From contig NZ_JALPTH010000020.1 in the NCBI RefSeq assembly GCF_023218175.1, positions 89,583 to 153,582 on the forward strand: 64,000 nucleotides of DNA. Direction: 5' to 3'. Position 1 is the first letter of the stretch. Each line of letters opens with the position of its first letter. The notes under the pieces are model-generated. The model searched no databases, was not told the origin of the DNA, and saw nothing but the letters and a program-made list of their open reading frames with translations. The translations under genes were made by a program, and so were the position numbers. This document shows, in pieces, positions 1 to 8,328 of the stretch. Source of the stretch: Streptomyces lichenis. Lineage in GTDB: Bacteria > Actinomycetota > Actinomycetes > Streptomycetales > Streptomycetaceae.

Positions 1-525
1 TACGCCGCGACGCTGGCCGGGACGCTGTACGCGCGGCTGGGCATCGCGCTCGGCCCCGGCTCCCCGCTGGGGCTGCCCGCCTCGGACGCCCGGGTGGTGG
101 ACACCGGCCCTTCGGCGGCGGTGCTGGGGCTCGCGGTGGTGGTCTGCTGGCGGTTCGGGGCCCGGGTGACCGGCGGTCTGGTGGTGCTGGCCATGGTGAT
201 CGAGGTGGCCATCCTGCCGAACCTGGCGGGCCGGGAGCATCTGGCCGCCATCGCGGCGGTGAGCGCGGGCTGCGCGGTGGCGGCCCGGCGTCAGCGCCGC
301 CGGTCCTCTCCGGAGGAGGGGTCCTCGGGAGGGTCGGATGACGGCCCGCGCCCGGAGCCCGGCGGTTCGCCGGAGTCCGCCGGGGGCAGCGACGGCGGCT
401 TGGGGGGCAGCGGTGGCGGCTTGTGCTCGGAGGTCGCGGCGGTCGGCAGCTCGTCGGTGGGGCGGCCGGCCACCAGGTCGCCGAAGCGGCGGCCGATGGC
501 GTCCCAGCGCCGGTCGTGGTGGTAG
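1..525 (+). CDS. C-terminal part of a membrane protein, possibly rhomboid-like (5' end outside the window)
   Basis: The frame is open from base 1 to a stop at 523-525. The first 95 residues are mostly hydrophobic, with two or three membrane segments and the motif GPSAAV followed by LPNLAGREHL, which recalls the rhomboid-like membrane family; I hold that loosely. The last 75 residues are a Ser/Gly/Pro-rich tail with no obvious fold. That tail overlaps by about 235 bases the end of the convergent gene on the other strand, which is unusual, so the true stop may differ or a base may be wrong near base 300. The start lies upstream of the window. Confidence 0.5.
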   Translation, partial: YAATLAGTLYARLGIALGPGSPLGLPASDARVVDTGPSAAVLGLAVVVCWRFGARVTGGLVVLAMVIEVAILPNLAGREHLAAIAAVSAGCAVAARRQRRRSSPEEGSSGGSDDGPRPEPGGSPESAGGSDGGLGGSGGGLCSEVAAVGSSSVGRPATRSPKRRPMASQRRSWW

Positions 526-1187
526 GCGCGCAGCCCCGCCCTGGCCCGGGCGCGCGGGCGGCGGCGGTAGAGCCGGCGGGCCCACCAGGAGCCGGGGCGG
601 GCCAGCCGGACCGCGCCGACCAGGGCGACCAGCGGCACCAGCACCCCGACCACGGCCATCCGGAGCTTGCCCTTCGCCAGGGTGGCCAGCACGAAGAGGA
701 AGTTGACCACCACCGTCGCCACGAACGAGGCCCGGTCCTGCGCCTGGTCGGCGGTGAGCGAGTCCACGCCCAGCGGTGAGGAGCCGATCAGCAGCAGGAG
801 CAGCAGGGCGGCGGTGAGCGCCACCGCCTCCACGCTCTGCCGGCCCTGCTCGGTCCAGTAGACGTCGTCCAGATGGACGATCAGGGCGAACTCGTCCAGG
901 ATCAGCCCGGCGCCGATGCCGAAGAGCACCGCGCAGAAGGCGGAGGCGGCCCCGTACTGGCTGGTGGCGACCCCGCCGAAGCCGCCGAGCAGGGCGAGCA
1001 CGACACCCGGCACCACATGGTGGATGTGCAGCCCGCCGGGGGTGACGTTGCGGAACGGGCCCCGGCCGGCCCGGATCAGCCGGGTGATGGTCCGGGTGAC
1101 CAGGAAGGTCACCACGAACGAGCCGAGCGCCAGCAGCAGCGGCAGCTTCCCGGGCTCGACGATGTTGCGGTAGAACCAGTGACCCAT
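291..1187 (-). CDS. Integral membrane protein of unknown function
   Basis: About 298 residues. I chose the ATG at 1187 (MGHWFYRN) over an in-frame start 14 codons upstream because GGAG/GTGGG purine-rich sequence lies just before it. Residues 10-200 form about six membrane segments, with a conserved-looking loop GGLHIHHVVPG after the first and LILDEFALIVHLDDVYW in the middle; the His and Asp residues in these loops could bind metal or lie in a channel. The C-terminus is a Pro-rich cytoplasmic-type tail. This type of protein is common in streptomycetes, but I know no function. It is divergent from cobS, with 68 bases between the starts. Confidence 0.7.
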   Translation of the reverse strand: MGHWFYRNIVEPGKLPLLLALGSFVVTFLVTRTITRLIRAGRGPFRNVTPGGLHIHHVVPGVVLALLGGFGGVATSQYGAASAFCAVLFGIGAGLILDEFALIVHLDDVYWTEQGRQSVEAVALTAALLLLLLIGSSPLGVDSLTADQAQDRASFVATVVVNFLFVLATLAKGKLRMAVVGVLVPLVALVGAVRLARPGSWWARRLYRRRPRARARAGLRAYHHDRRWDAIGRRFGDLVAGRPTDELPTAATSEHKPPPLPPKPPSLPPADSGEPPGSGRGPSSDPPEDPSSGEDRRR

Positions 1188-1255
1188 CCCACCCACTCCC
1201 CTACGCCCCATATCGACCGTTATGGGCAACCTACCGGCCGGGAGCAGCGACTACT

Positions 1256-2065
1256 GTGCGCGCGGTGACGACTTCCCGTGTCCCCGCCCGTACGCGCACC
1301 GACGGCCTGCGGTTCGCCTTCGGCACCCTCACCGTCCTGCCGGTGCGGATCGGCCGCTGGGACCGGACGGCGGCCCGGTCCGGGATGCTCTGGGCCCCGC
1401 TCGCCGGGCTGGTGGTGGGGGCCGCCGCGGCGGCGGTCGGCACCGCGCTGCTGCTGGCCGGGGCGGGGGCGCTGCTCGCCTCGGTGGCCTCGGTGGCGGT
1501 CCCCGCGGCGCTCACCCGGGGGCTCCATCTGGACGGGCTGGCGGACACCGCCGACGGGCTGGGCAGCGCGAAGCCGGCCGGGGACGCGCTCGCCATCATG
1601 AAGCGCTCGGACATCGGCCCGTTCGGGGTGGTCACCCTGCTGCTGGTGCTGCTCGGCCAGGTGGCGGCGCTGTTCCGGCTGTACGGGGAGGGGTGGCTGC
1701 CCGGGGCGCTGGGCGCCGTCCTCGCGGCCACCGCCGCCCGGCTGGCGCTCACCTGGGCCGCCCGCACCGCCGTCCCGGCGGCCCGCCCGGAGGGGCTGGG
1801 CGCGGTGGTGGCCGGCACCGTCCCGGTGGGCGCGGCGCTGGGCACGGCCGCCCTGGTCACGGCCGCGGCGGCCGGGGTCGGCTGGGCGGCCGGCGGCCCG
1901 TACCGGGCGGTGGGCTGCGCCCTCGCGGTGCCCGCCGCCCTGGGCGCGGCGGAGCTGCTGCTGCGACGCTGCCTGCGGCGGCTGGGCGGGGTGAACGGCG
2001 ATGTGTTCGGGGCGGTCGCGGAGACGGCGGCGACGGCCGCGCTGCTGGTGCTGACGCTGGGTTAG
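1256..2065 (+). CDS. cobS: Adenosylcobinamide-GDP ribazoletransferase (cobalamin synthase)
   Basis: 269 residues, the usual length. CobS joins alpha-ribazole to adenosylcobinamide-GDP at the membrane, the last assembly step of coenzyme B12. Seen: the family signatures RGLHLDGLADTADG (about residues 85-98), IMKRSDIGPFGVV (about 115-127) and GGVNGDVFGAVAE near the C-terminus, with several hydrophobic segments between them. GTG start at 1256; a second GTG three codons downstream is also possible. GGAG lies about 12 bases upstream. No other B12 gene follows on this strand, and I saw no cobalamin riboswitch in the short upstream gap. Confidence 0.93.
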   Translation: MRAVTTSRVPARTRTDGLRFAFGTLTVLPVRIGRWDRTAARSGMLWAPLAGLVVGAAAAAVGTALLLAGAGALLASVASVAVPAALTRGLHLDGLADTADGLGSAKPAGDALAIMKRSDIGPFGVVTLLLVLLGQVAALFRLYGEGWLPGALGAVLAATAARLALTWAARTAVPAARPEGLGAVVAGTVPVGAALGTAALVTAAAAGVGWAAGGPYRAVGCALAVPAALGAAELLLRRCLRRLGGVNGDVFGAVAETAATAALLVLTLG

Positions 2066-2090
2066 CCCCCTGCCTCCGCGTGGGCGGCCG

Positions 2091-2705
2091 TCACAGCTCC
2101 AGCTCGTGCGGGAGGGCGGCCCACTCATGGGGCCGGGCGACCGGGACGGCGCAGCGGACCCGGGTGGCGAGCCGGGCGTGCGCGGGGGCCGCGTAGACCA
2201 GATGGCAGTGGTGGTCCTCCGCCACGCGGTCGGGCAGTCCGAGCGCGCGGTAGGTCTCCCAGCTGCCCTCGAAGGTGACCAGCAGATCGGCGGCGGCCGC
2301 GTAGCCGGGGTCGGGCGCGGTGCCGTGGTTGAGCACCACGGTGGCGGCCCCGGCGGCCCGGGCGGCCACCCGCAGCCGCCGGTAGTACGGGATGAGCTCC
2401 GCGCTCGCGGCGGCCTGGTCCAGGAAGGCGCCGTCGGCCCCGTACCAGTCGCGGTGGCGCAGCAGGTCGGTGACCACCTCGGCGTGCGGGCGGCGCCCGT
2501 AGTCGGTGTCGGCGTAGCCCAGCACCCGTACCCCGGCCGTCCGCAGCCGCCCGGCGACCTCGGCGAACGCCGGGTCGCGGAAGGTGCCGGCGCCGCTGGC
2601 CGGGTTGACGATCACCCCGTAGAGCCGGGGCGCGGCGGCGATCAGCGCGTCCCATTCGGCGGGGCGGACGGCGGGGTGCTCGTAGTAGGGGACCAGCAGG
2701 TCCAC
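2091..2705 (-). CDS. Spherulation-specific family 4 (spherulin 4 / GH135-like) protein
   Basis: 204 residues with no signal peptide. The N-terminus LLVPYYEHPAV, followed by LYGVIVNPASGAGTF and then LGYADTDYGRR, is characteristic of spherulin 4 proteins. These are TIM-barrel glycosidases; the Aspergillus member Sph3 (GH135) cuts partly deacetylated galactosaminogalactan. The Asp in YADTDYG and the later DGAFLDQ are candidate active-site acids. GTG start at 2705 with AAGGAAG seven bases upstream. It lies directly downstream of the Agd3-like deacetylase on the same strand, but a strong hairpin separates the two. Without a signal sequence its location is unclear: the true start may be further upstream or export may be non-classical. 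Confidence 0.8.
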   Translation of the reverse strand: MDLLVPYYEHPAVRPAEWDALIAAAPRLYGVIVNPASGAGTFRDPAFAEVAGRLRTAGVRVLGYADTDYGRRPHAEVVTDLLRHRDWYGADGAFLDQAAASAELIPYYRRLRVAARAAGAATVVLNHGTAPDPGYAAAADLLVTFEGSWETYRALGLPDRVAEDHHCHLVYAAPAHARLATRVRCAVPVARPHEWAALPHELEL

Positions 2706-2831
2706 GGGTCTTCCTTCGTGTCTCAGGTCATCGGCGGTGGGCGGTGGCCCGGCCGGGCAGGGCGCAGCCGGGGAGGACGAGCAGCAGGGCGGCGGCGTCG
2801 TGCGGGTGGTGCGGGTGTCCTTGGCGGCGCG

Positions 2832-2870
2832 GGGCTCCGGTACGGCGGTGGTGGCGCCGTACCGGAGCCC
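2832..2870 (-). terminator. Rho-independent-like hairpin after the deacetylase gene
   Basis: Perfect 16-bp inverted repeat, arms 2832-2847 and 2855-2870, with a 7-base loop. It sits 15 bases past the stop of the Agd3-like gene, so the downstream spherulin-4 gene is read through it or from its own promoter. No T-run follows, as is usual in Streptomyces. Confidence 0.8.
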
Positions 2871-2885
2871 GGGGGTCCTTCTCGG

Positions 2886-4988
2886 TCAGGCGCCGGCGGG
2901 CAGCGTCAGGGTGACCGCGGACTGGAGCAGGTCGGGCGAGGTCCAGTCGGAGCGCGTCCCGGCGTACGCGGTGCCGAACACCGAGCTGCCGAGCAGGGCC
3001 CGCTTGCGGGTGCCCTCGGGCGCGGTGACCGGGGCCACGACTCCGCTGGGCGCCTTGACGGTGACGGTGTCGCCGATGCGGTAGGCGGTCACCTTGCCCT
3101 CGGCGAGCGCCTTGTCCCAGGCGGCGCGGCGGGAGAACTCGGTGCCCACCTCGCTCTGCCGCGGGTTGACCAGCGGGGTGTTGTCCGCGTAGAGCGCGCG
3201 GTAGTCGGCCAGCACCTGGTCCAGGACCGGGTAGAGCAGCCGCTCCTCGGCCAGGTTGGACTGGTGGACGTAGTGCGGGCGCGGGTCGTTGGCGACGACA
3301 TGGCCCAGGGCGATCCGGGCCTCCTGCGGGACGATGTACGCCGCGTAGCCGGTGGCCGGGTCCAGCGGCTCGTCTAGGCAGGTGGAGGTGGCCGGGTTGT
3401 CCTCGCAGATCCCGCTGCCGCCGTCGGCGCGCGAGGTGTAGATCCAGTTGTACTCGTCGGCCATCTCGGCGGCGGTGCCCACGTTGTAGTAGACGTTCAT
3501 CGGGTGCCTGGGTACCGTCCTGGCGTTGCCGACGGCCCGCTGGGCGGAGTCGCGGGAGTTGTCCGAGGCGATCCACTTCACCCCGTTGTCGGCGAGCGCC
3601 CCGGCGAGGTTGGGGTTGTCGGCCGGCTGCTGCGGCAGGATCTTCAGCCCCGAGTGCTCACCGGTGACCAGCTCGCCGCGGTCCACCGAGATGCCCTTGC
3701 CCACGGCCCAGTTGTGGTTGTCGCGGATCTGGGCGGAGATCTCGGCGCGGGTCACGTACTGGGTGGTGCCGTTGGCGTTGGTGGCGCACCGCCAGGGGAC
3801 CACGGTGACGTCCTGGACGCAGCCCAGGAACGGATGGGTGTAGGTGTGGTTGATCCAGCGGTAGCGGGCCCGGTCGGCGAGGAGCTGGGCGGTGAGCGCG
3901 TCGGTGCCGCCGTGCTCGGTCTTCCACAGCTCGCCGGAGCCGGCGTTGTAGACCATGTCCAGGGTGAAGCCGCTGGAGCTCTGCCAGGCCGCCGCGTACC
4001 GGGCGTCCTCGGCGGTCATCCGGATCTCCGGGACCTCCTCCTCGCCCGGGCCGCCGGCGCAGTCGATGTCCCCGGGGGTGCAGTTGCGCTCGGTGTCCCA
4101 GCGGGCGTCCGGCGCGAAGACGTCGTCCACGTGCACCGAGAAGTAGTTGCGGCTGCGGCCCAGGTGCACGCCCTGGGTCAGCCACTCCACGATGCCGCGG
4201 GCCAGCACCCGGAACTGCCGCTGGTACTGGTTGTAGGCGAAGGTGACGACCAGTTCGCGACGTCCGTCCCTGGCGTACTCGCCGATCAGGCTGGCCCGGC
4301 CGCCGCCGTCCACCGGCAGGTCCAGATAGCTGGTGTAGCCCTCGCGGGGCCGCCCCGCGTAGCCGTAGCTCTCGGCGATCTGGGGCGCGTTGTCCTCGAA
4401 GACCACCGGCCCGTCGAGGTAGCGGAACGGCCCCGCCTTCCCGGCCGCGGTGACATCGGTGCGCACCCCGTCCAGCACCCCGGAGAAGCCGCCGTCACTG
4501 GTGTAGTCGAGCCCGACGCCCGGGTGCGACCAGGTGTAGGCGTCCACCTGCGGGACGGCGTAGGTCTTCTGGTACGCGGTGAGCGCCGCCTGCTCCGCGG
4601 CGCTGAGCCCGCCGGGCGCCTCGCTCGGCAGCACCACGCCCTGGAACCTGGCGCGCGGCCGCCCGTCCACGGTGTCGGCGAGGAACGCCGCCGTGATGGT
4701 GGGCCGGCCCTGCTCGCCGAGCTTCACCGTCCGGTACGGCACGCCGGTGCTCTTGAGCTCCGCGGCGATGGCGCCCACCGCGCCGCCGCCGTCGTCCACC
4801 ACCAGCACGGTGAGGTCGACGCGCGGTGCGGGGGCGGCGGCGACGGCCGGACCCGCCGGCACGGCACCGGCCAGCAGCGCCGCCGCCAGCAGCGCGCCCG
4901 CCGCCCGGCCGGCGCGTATGCCAACTGAGCGTCCGCCGCGTCTCGCGCCCGGGCGCCCGCCCTGGAACCGAAGTCCCCTTGACTGCAT
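2886..4988 (-). CDS. Secreted Agd3-like polysaccharide deacetylase (CE18-type)
   Basis: 700 residues, ATG at 4988. The N-terminus has an Arg-rich stretch and a hydrophobic core ending AVAAA near residue 51, a signal peptide. The middle carries the metal-site motifs of a NodB-like deacetylase: HVDDVFAPD near residue 290 (two Asp) and INHTYTHPFLGC near 380 (HxxxH). The later stretches YNWIYTSR and YVHQSNLAEERLLYPVLDQ fit Agd3, the Aspergillus enzyme that removes acetyl groups from galactosaminogalactan; its N-terminal carbohydrate-binding region (CBM87) would match residues 60-250. Substrate here is inference. A spherulin-4-type gene follows. It could instead act on another N-acetylated wall or capsule polymer. 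Confidence 0.8.
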   Translation of the reverse strand: MQSRGLRFQGGRPGARRGGRSVGIRAGRAAGALLAAALLAGAVPAGPAVAAAPAPRVDLTVLVVDDGGGAVGAIAAELKSTGVPYRTVKLGEQGRPTITAAFLADTVDGRPRARFQGVVLPSEAPGGLSAAEQAALTAYQKTYAVPQVDAYTWSHPGVGLDYTSDGGFSGVLDGVRTDVTAAGKAGPFRYLDGPVVFEDNAPQIAESYGYAGRPREGYTSYLDLPVDGGGRASLIGEYARDGRRELVVTFAYNQYQRQFRVLARGIVEWLTQGVHLGRSRNYFSVHVDDVFAPDARWDTERNCTPGDIDCAGGPGEEEVPEIRMTAEDARYAAAWQSSSGFTLDMVYNAGSGELWKTEHGGTDALTAQLLADRARYRWINHTYTHPFLGCVQDVTVVPWRCATNANGTTQYVTRAEISAQIRDNHNWAVGKGISVDRGELVTGEHSGLKILPQQPADNPNLAGALADNGVKWIASDNSRDSAQRAVGNARTVPRHPMNVYYNVGTAAEMADEYNWIYTSRADGGSGICEDNPATSTCLDEPLDPATGYAAYIVPQEARIALGHVVANDPRPHYVHQSNLAEERLLYPVLDQVLADYRALYADNTPLVNPRQSEVGTEFSRRAAWDKALAEGKVTAYRIGDTVTVKAPSGVVAPVTAPEGTRKRALLGSSVFGTAYAGTRSDWTSPDLLQSAVTLTLPAGA

Positions 4989-5317
4989 GGGTCATTCCCC
5001 CCTCGTCACGCCCTCCGGGCGCGGAGGAGCGCGAGGAGGATCTGTGGAGATGATGCAAAGGGGGACGTGCGCTCCCCCGGTGATTCCAGGGAGTGTGACG
5101 CAGCTCTCATTGGTTGAGCAGGCACACACCGCGCACGGGCCCCTGACGGGTGAACTGCCGCCCCTGTGAGCGAAAGCCGCACCGCGCGTAGGCTCGTCCC
5201 CGGCGCTCAGGGGCCGCCCCGAGGAGCCGCACCACCCCCGCATACGATGCGGCTGGCCCGGTCGGCCCATCCCTCGACCGCCCTCAGTCAACTCAACGGA
5301 AGCGAGAAATCACCACC
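4989..5317. other. Divergent intergenic region between the deacetylase and pepA
   Basis: 329 bases between two divergent starts. It must hold promoters for both genes. A purine-rich GGGGGGAA lies just before the deacetylase ATG. I could not assign a convincing -35/-10 pair or an operator, and I see no RNA gene. Confidence 0.5.
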
Positions 5318-6838
5318 GTGACTGCTCTCACTCTCAGCACCGCCGGCGCGGCGACCCTGCGCGCCGACGCTCTCGTCGTCGGCGTGGCCAAGAGCCCGCA
5401 GGGCGGGAAGGAGCTGCTCCTCGCACCCGGCGCCGACGCCGTGGACAGTGCCTTCGACGGGAAGCTCGCCGACGTCCTCGCCACGCTGGGCGCCACCGGC
5501 GCCGAGGGCGAGACCACCAAGGTCCCCTCCCCCGCCGGCCTGAAGGCCCCCGTCGTCCTCGCCGTGGGCCTCGGCCCGGCCCCCGAGAAGGACGAGCAGT
5601 TCGACCCGGAGAAGCTGCGCCGCGCCGCCGGCAACGCCGCGCGCGCCCTGACCGGCGTCAAGAAGGCCGGCTTCGCCCTGCCGCTCACCGGCCCGGACGA
5701 CGTGCAGACCGTCGCCGAGGGCGCGCTGCTCGGCGCGTACGCCTTCACGACGTACCAGGACCGCGGCAAGGACGCCAAGGGCCCCCTCGGCGAGGTCGCC
5801 CTGCTCGGCGCGAAGCCCCGCGACAAGTCCTCCAAGGCCGCGGCCGAGCGCGCGATCGCCCTCACCGAGGAGATCAACCGGGCCCGGGACCTGATCAACA
5901 CCCCGCCCAACGACCTCACCCCCGAGGCCTTCGCCGCGATCGCCACCGCCGCGGGCAAGGAGCACGGCCTCAAGGTCCAGGTCCTGGACGAGAAGGCGCT
6001 CACCAAGGGCGGCTACGGCGGCATCCTCGGCGTCGGCGCGGGCTCGGCGAACCCGCCCCGCCTGGTGAAAATCTCCTACACCTCCTCCAAGGCGGCCAAG
6101 CACCTGGCCCTCATCGGCAAGGGCATCACCTACGACTCGGGCGGCATCTCGCTCAAGCCGGCCGGCCACAACGAGACCATGAAGTGCGACATGAGCGGCG
6201 CGGCGGCGGTCTTCGCGGCGGTCGTCGCGGCGGCGCGGCTCGGCCTGGAGGTCAACGTCACCGGCTGGCTCGCCCTCGCCGAGAACATGCCCTCCGGCAC
6301 CGCGACCCGCCCCGGTGACGTGCTGCGCATGTACAGCGGCAAGACCGTCGAGGTCCTCAACACCGACGCCGAGGGCCGGCTCGTCCTCGCCGACGCGATC
6401 ACCCGCGCCTCGGAGGAGGCCCCGGACGCGATCGTGGACGTCGCCACCCTCACCGGCGCGATGGTCCTCGCCCTGGGCAACCGGACCTTCGGCATCATGG
6501 CCAACGACGACGCCTTCCGCGCCGCGATCCACGAGATCGCCGAGGAGGTCGGCGAGGCGTCCTGGCCGATGCCGCTCCCGGCCGACCTGCGCAAGGGCAT
6601 GGACTCCTCCACCGCCGACATCGCCAACATGGGCGAGCGGATGGGCGGCGGCCTGGTGGCCGGGCTCTTCCTGAAGGAGTTCGTCGGCGAGGGCATCACC
6701 TGGGCCCACCTCGACATCGCGGGCCCCGCCTTCCACGAGGGCGCGCCCTACGGCTACACCCCCAAGGGCGGCACGGGCTCCTCGGTCCGGACCCTGGTCC
6801 GCCTGGCGGAGCGCACGGCAGCCGGCGAGCTGGGCTAG
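5318..6838 (+). CDS. pepA: Leucyl aminopeptidase (M17 family)
   Basis: 506 residues, full family length. It removes N-terminal residues from peptides in the cytoplasm using two metal ions. Seen: the metal-binding block GKGITYDSGGISLKP (about residues 268-282) with MKCDMSGAAAV after it, and the signature NTDAEGRLVLADAI (about 348-361) with the catalytic Arg. The N-terminal 160 residues form the less conserved hexamer-forming domain. GTG start at 5318; the nearest purine-rich stretch (GGAAG) is rather far, so initiation may be weak. It is followed by a clean hairpin and a long gene-free region, so it is probably a single-gene unit. Confidence 0.96.
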   Translation: MTALTLSTAGAATLRADALVVGVAKSPQGGKELLLAPGADAVDSAFDGKLADVLATLGATGAEGETTKVPSPAGLKAPVVLAVGLGPAPEKDEQFDPEKLRRAAGNAARALTGVKKAGFALPLTGPDDVQTVAEGALLGAYAFTTYQDRGKDAKGPLGEVALLGAKPRDKSSKAAAERAIALTEEINRARDLINTPPNDLTPEAFAAIATAAGKEHGLKVQVLDEKALTKGGYGGILGVGAGSANPPRLVKISYTSSKAAKHLALIGKGITYDSGGISLKPAGHNETMKCDMSGAAAVFAAVVAAARLGLEVNVTGWLALAENMPSGTATRPGDVLRMYSGKTVEVLNTDAEGRLVLADAITRASEEAPDAIVDVATLTGAMVLALGNRTFGIMANDDAFRAAIHEIAEEVGEASWPMPLPADLRKGMDSSTADIANMGERMGGGLVAGLFLKEFVGEGITWAHLDIAGPAFHEGAPYGYTPKGGTGSSVRTLVRLAERTAAGELG

Positions 6839-6857
6839 GCACCCGGCGTTGAGGTCA

Positions 6858-6888
6858 AGGGGCGCGGGTCCTATGAACCCGCGCCCCT
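6858..6888 (+). terminator. Hairpin terminator after pepA
   Basis: Perfect 12-bp inverted repeat, arms 6858-6869 and 6877-6888, with a 7-base loop, starting 20 bases after the pepA stop. Confidence 0.8.
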
Positions 6889-7002
6889 CCGGCGTCCGGC
6901 CCGGCCCGGCCTGGGCCGGCGCGTCGGCCACGGGGGCGGCTGGCGCCGCCGGTGCCCGGGCGGGGCTGCTGCCCGGTGGCCCCGCTGACCTGGGCAGCTC
7001 GC

Positions 7003-8120
7003 GCCGCCGGTGTCCGGGCCACCGCCCGGTGGGTGCGCTGACGCGGGTGGGTCTGTGCTTGGTCCCGGTCCGGTGGCCTTTCGCAGGCCCGGTGGTCGGG
7101 TCCGCTCTGCGGTGGGTGGGGGCGTGGGCACTCCGGGCTCACGTGCTCGCCGCTCGCGCTCACCGTTCGACGGTCAAGCGCACCGCCTCATTACGCTCGG
7201 CGGCTGCGCGCGCGACCCTGCGTACCCCCACCCGACCGGCGGCGCACTGACCCCATCGCCGTGGCTGATGACCTCTGGGCCGACGCACTGCCCCGTTTCG
7301 CCGTGGCCGATGACCTCCCGGCCGACGGCTTCCACCCGACCGGCGCTGCACTGCCCGTTTCGCCGTGGCTAATCACCTCCGGGCCGAGGGCCCCACCCGG
7401 TCGGTGGCGCACCGCCGTTTCCCGGTCGTTGCGCACTACCCGGCCGAGGGCCCGGACCGCCTCGTCCGGACCCCGCCGGACCGGCGTAGGGACCCCGCCC
7501 GCCCGATAGGACGACTGCCCCTCCACGGCGGCGGCCAGTCTTCCGGGCCAAGGGCCCACATCGGCCGGACGTCACCGCCCGGCGGGTGATACGGCACGTC
7601 GCACTTCGGTCCGGACCACCTCGCACACCGACCCACCCGCCCAGCCCCGTGCCGCCGCCTGGGGCTGCGGCCCGCCCGGTGGGACGACTGCCGCCTTCGC
7701 GGTGGCCGACGATCCCCGGGCCGAGGGCCCGCACCGATCGGACGCCACTGCCCGGCGGATGGGACGGTCTCGCCCGGCCCGTACACACCGGTACGGCGCC
7801 AATCGGGCCTCGGGCCCGTAGCGCCGCCCGGTCTGTGTCCCGGCCATCGGCCGGGGGTCGTGCCACCGGGGGTGCACTCGCCCTCCGGACAGTGGGTGGG
7901 GTACGCAGGGTCGCGCGCGCAGCCGACGAGTGTAAGTCGAACGGCTCGCTTGACCGTCTGACGTGCAAGCACGAGCGGCGAGCACGTGAGCCCGGAGTGC
8001 CCCGCCCCCCACCCACCGGGCGGGTGCACACCCACCGGGCGTGCGAAAGGCCGCCGGACGGGTCCGAAACAGAGCTACCCGCGTCAGCGAGGCCACCGGG
8101 CGGACCCGGTCAGCGGCGGC
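7003..8120. repeat. Long imperfect inverted repeat (arms about 220 bp) in a gene-free region
   Basis: The region 6839-8328 holds no convincing gene. Its left arm, about 7003-7228, is repeated in reverse complement at about 7898-8120. Two blocks are identical: 31 bases at 7126-7156 against 7972-8002, and 28 bases at 7201-7228 against 7898-7925. Other shared pieces are GCTGACGCGGGT (7037-7048 against 8077-8088) and, near the outer edge, a 16-base stretch with two mismatches (7003-7018 against 8105-8120). The spacer of about 670 bases holds short direct repeats. No transposase remains. It resembles a non-autonomous element or a large folded RNA or DNA structure rather than a terminator. Confidence 0.8.
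7247..7740 (+). repeat. Degenerate direct repeats, period about 60 bp
   Basis: The spacer of the long inverted repeat contains diverged copies of a unit that begins near CACTGCCCGTTTCGCCGTGG and continues GCCGATGACCTCC, then GGGCCGAGGGCCC. The clearest copies begin at about 7247, 7286, 7349 and 7410; weaker ones lie near 7510 and 7680. Spacing between the clear copies is 39, 63 and 61 bases. Unit ends and lengths drift and there are no constant spacers, so this is not CRISPR. Confidence 0.65.
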
Positions 8121-8128
8121 GACAGCCG

Positions 8129-8154
8129 CCCACCGTGGCGACAGCCACGGTGGG
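8129..8154 (+). terminator. Perfect hairpin upstream of lpd
   Basis: 11-bp perfect stem, arms 8129-8139 and 8144-8154, with a GACA loop. It lies about 175 bases before the lpd start at the outer edge of the long inverted repeat. It could end transcription from the repeat region or act as an attenuator in the lpd leader. Confidence 0.5.
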
Positions 8155-8328
8155 CCACCCGCACACCGCCAGAGACGGATTTCGGGGCTATGCGAAGATG
8201 GGTTCTCGGCAGGACAGGGCCCCCACCACAGGGCCGAAGAACTAGCGGCCGAACACCAGCCGACCGGCCGGTCATCCCCCGCGGATACGGGGCCCCGGCG
8301 ACCGGCGCTCATGCATGGAGGACGTGAC

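Noticed and set aside
1188..1255. Cobalamin riboswitch upstream of cobS
   Set aside because: Gap of 68 bases is too short and lacks the B12-box sequence.
5288..6931. Long minus-strand open frame opposite pepA
   Set aside because: Product is Gly/Arg/Val/Leu repeats with no domain, as expected on the antisense of a GC-rich gene; pepA is certain.
7247..7740. CRISPR array
   Set aside because: Repeats are 40-60 bases, diverged, without constant spacers, and no cas gene is in the window.
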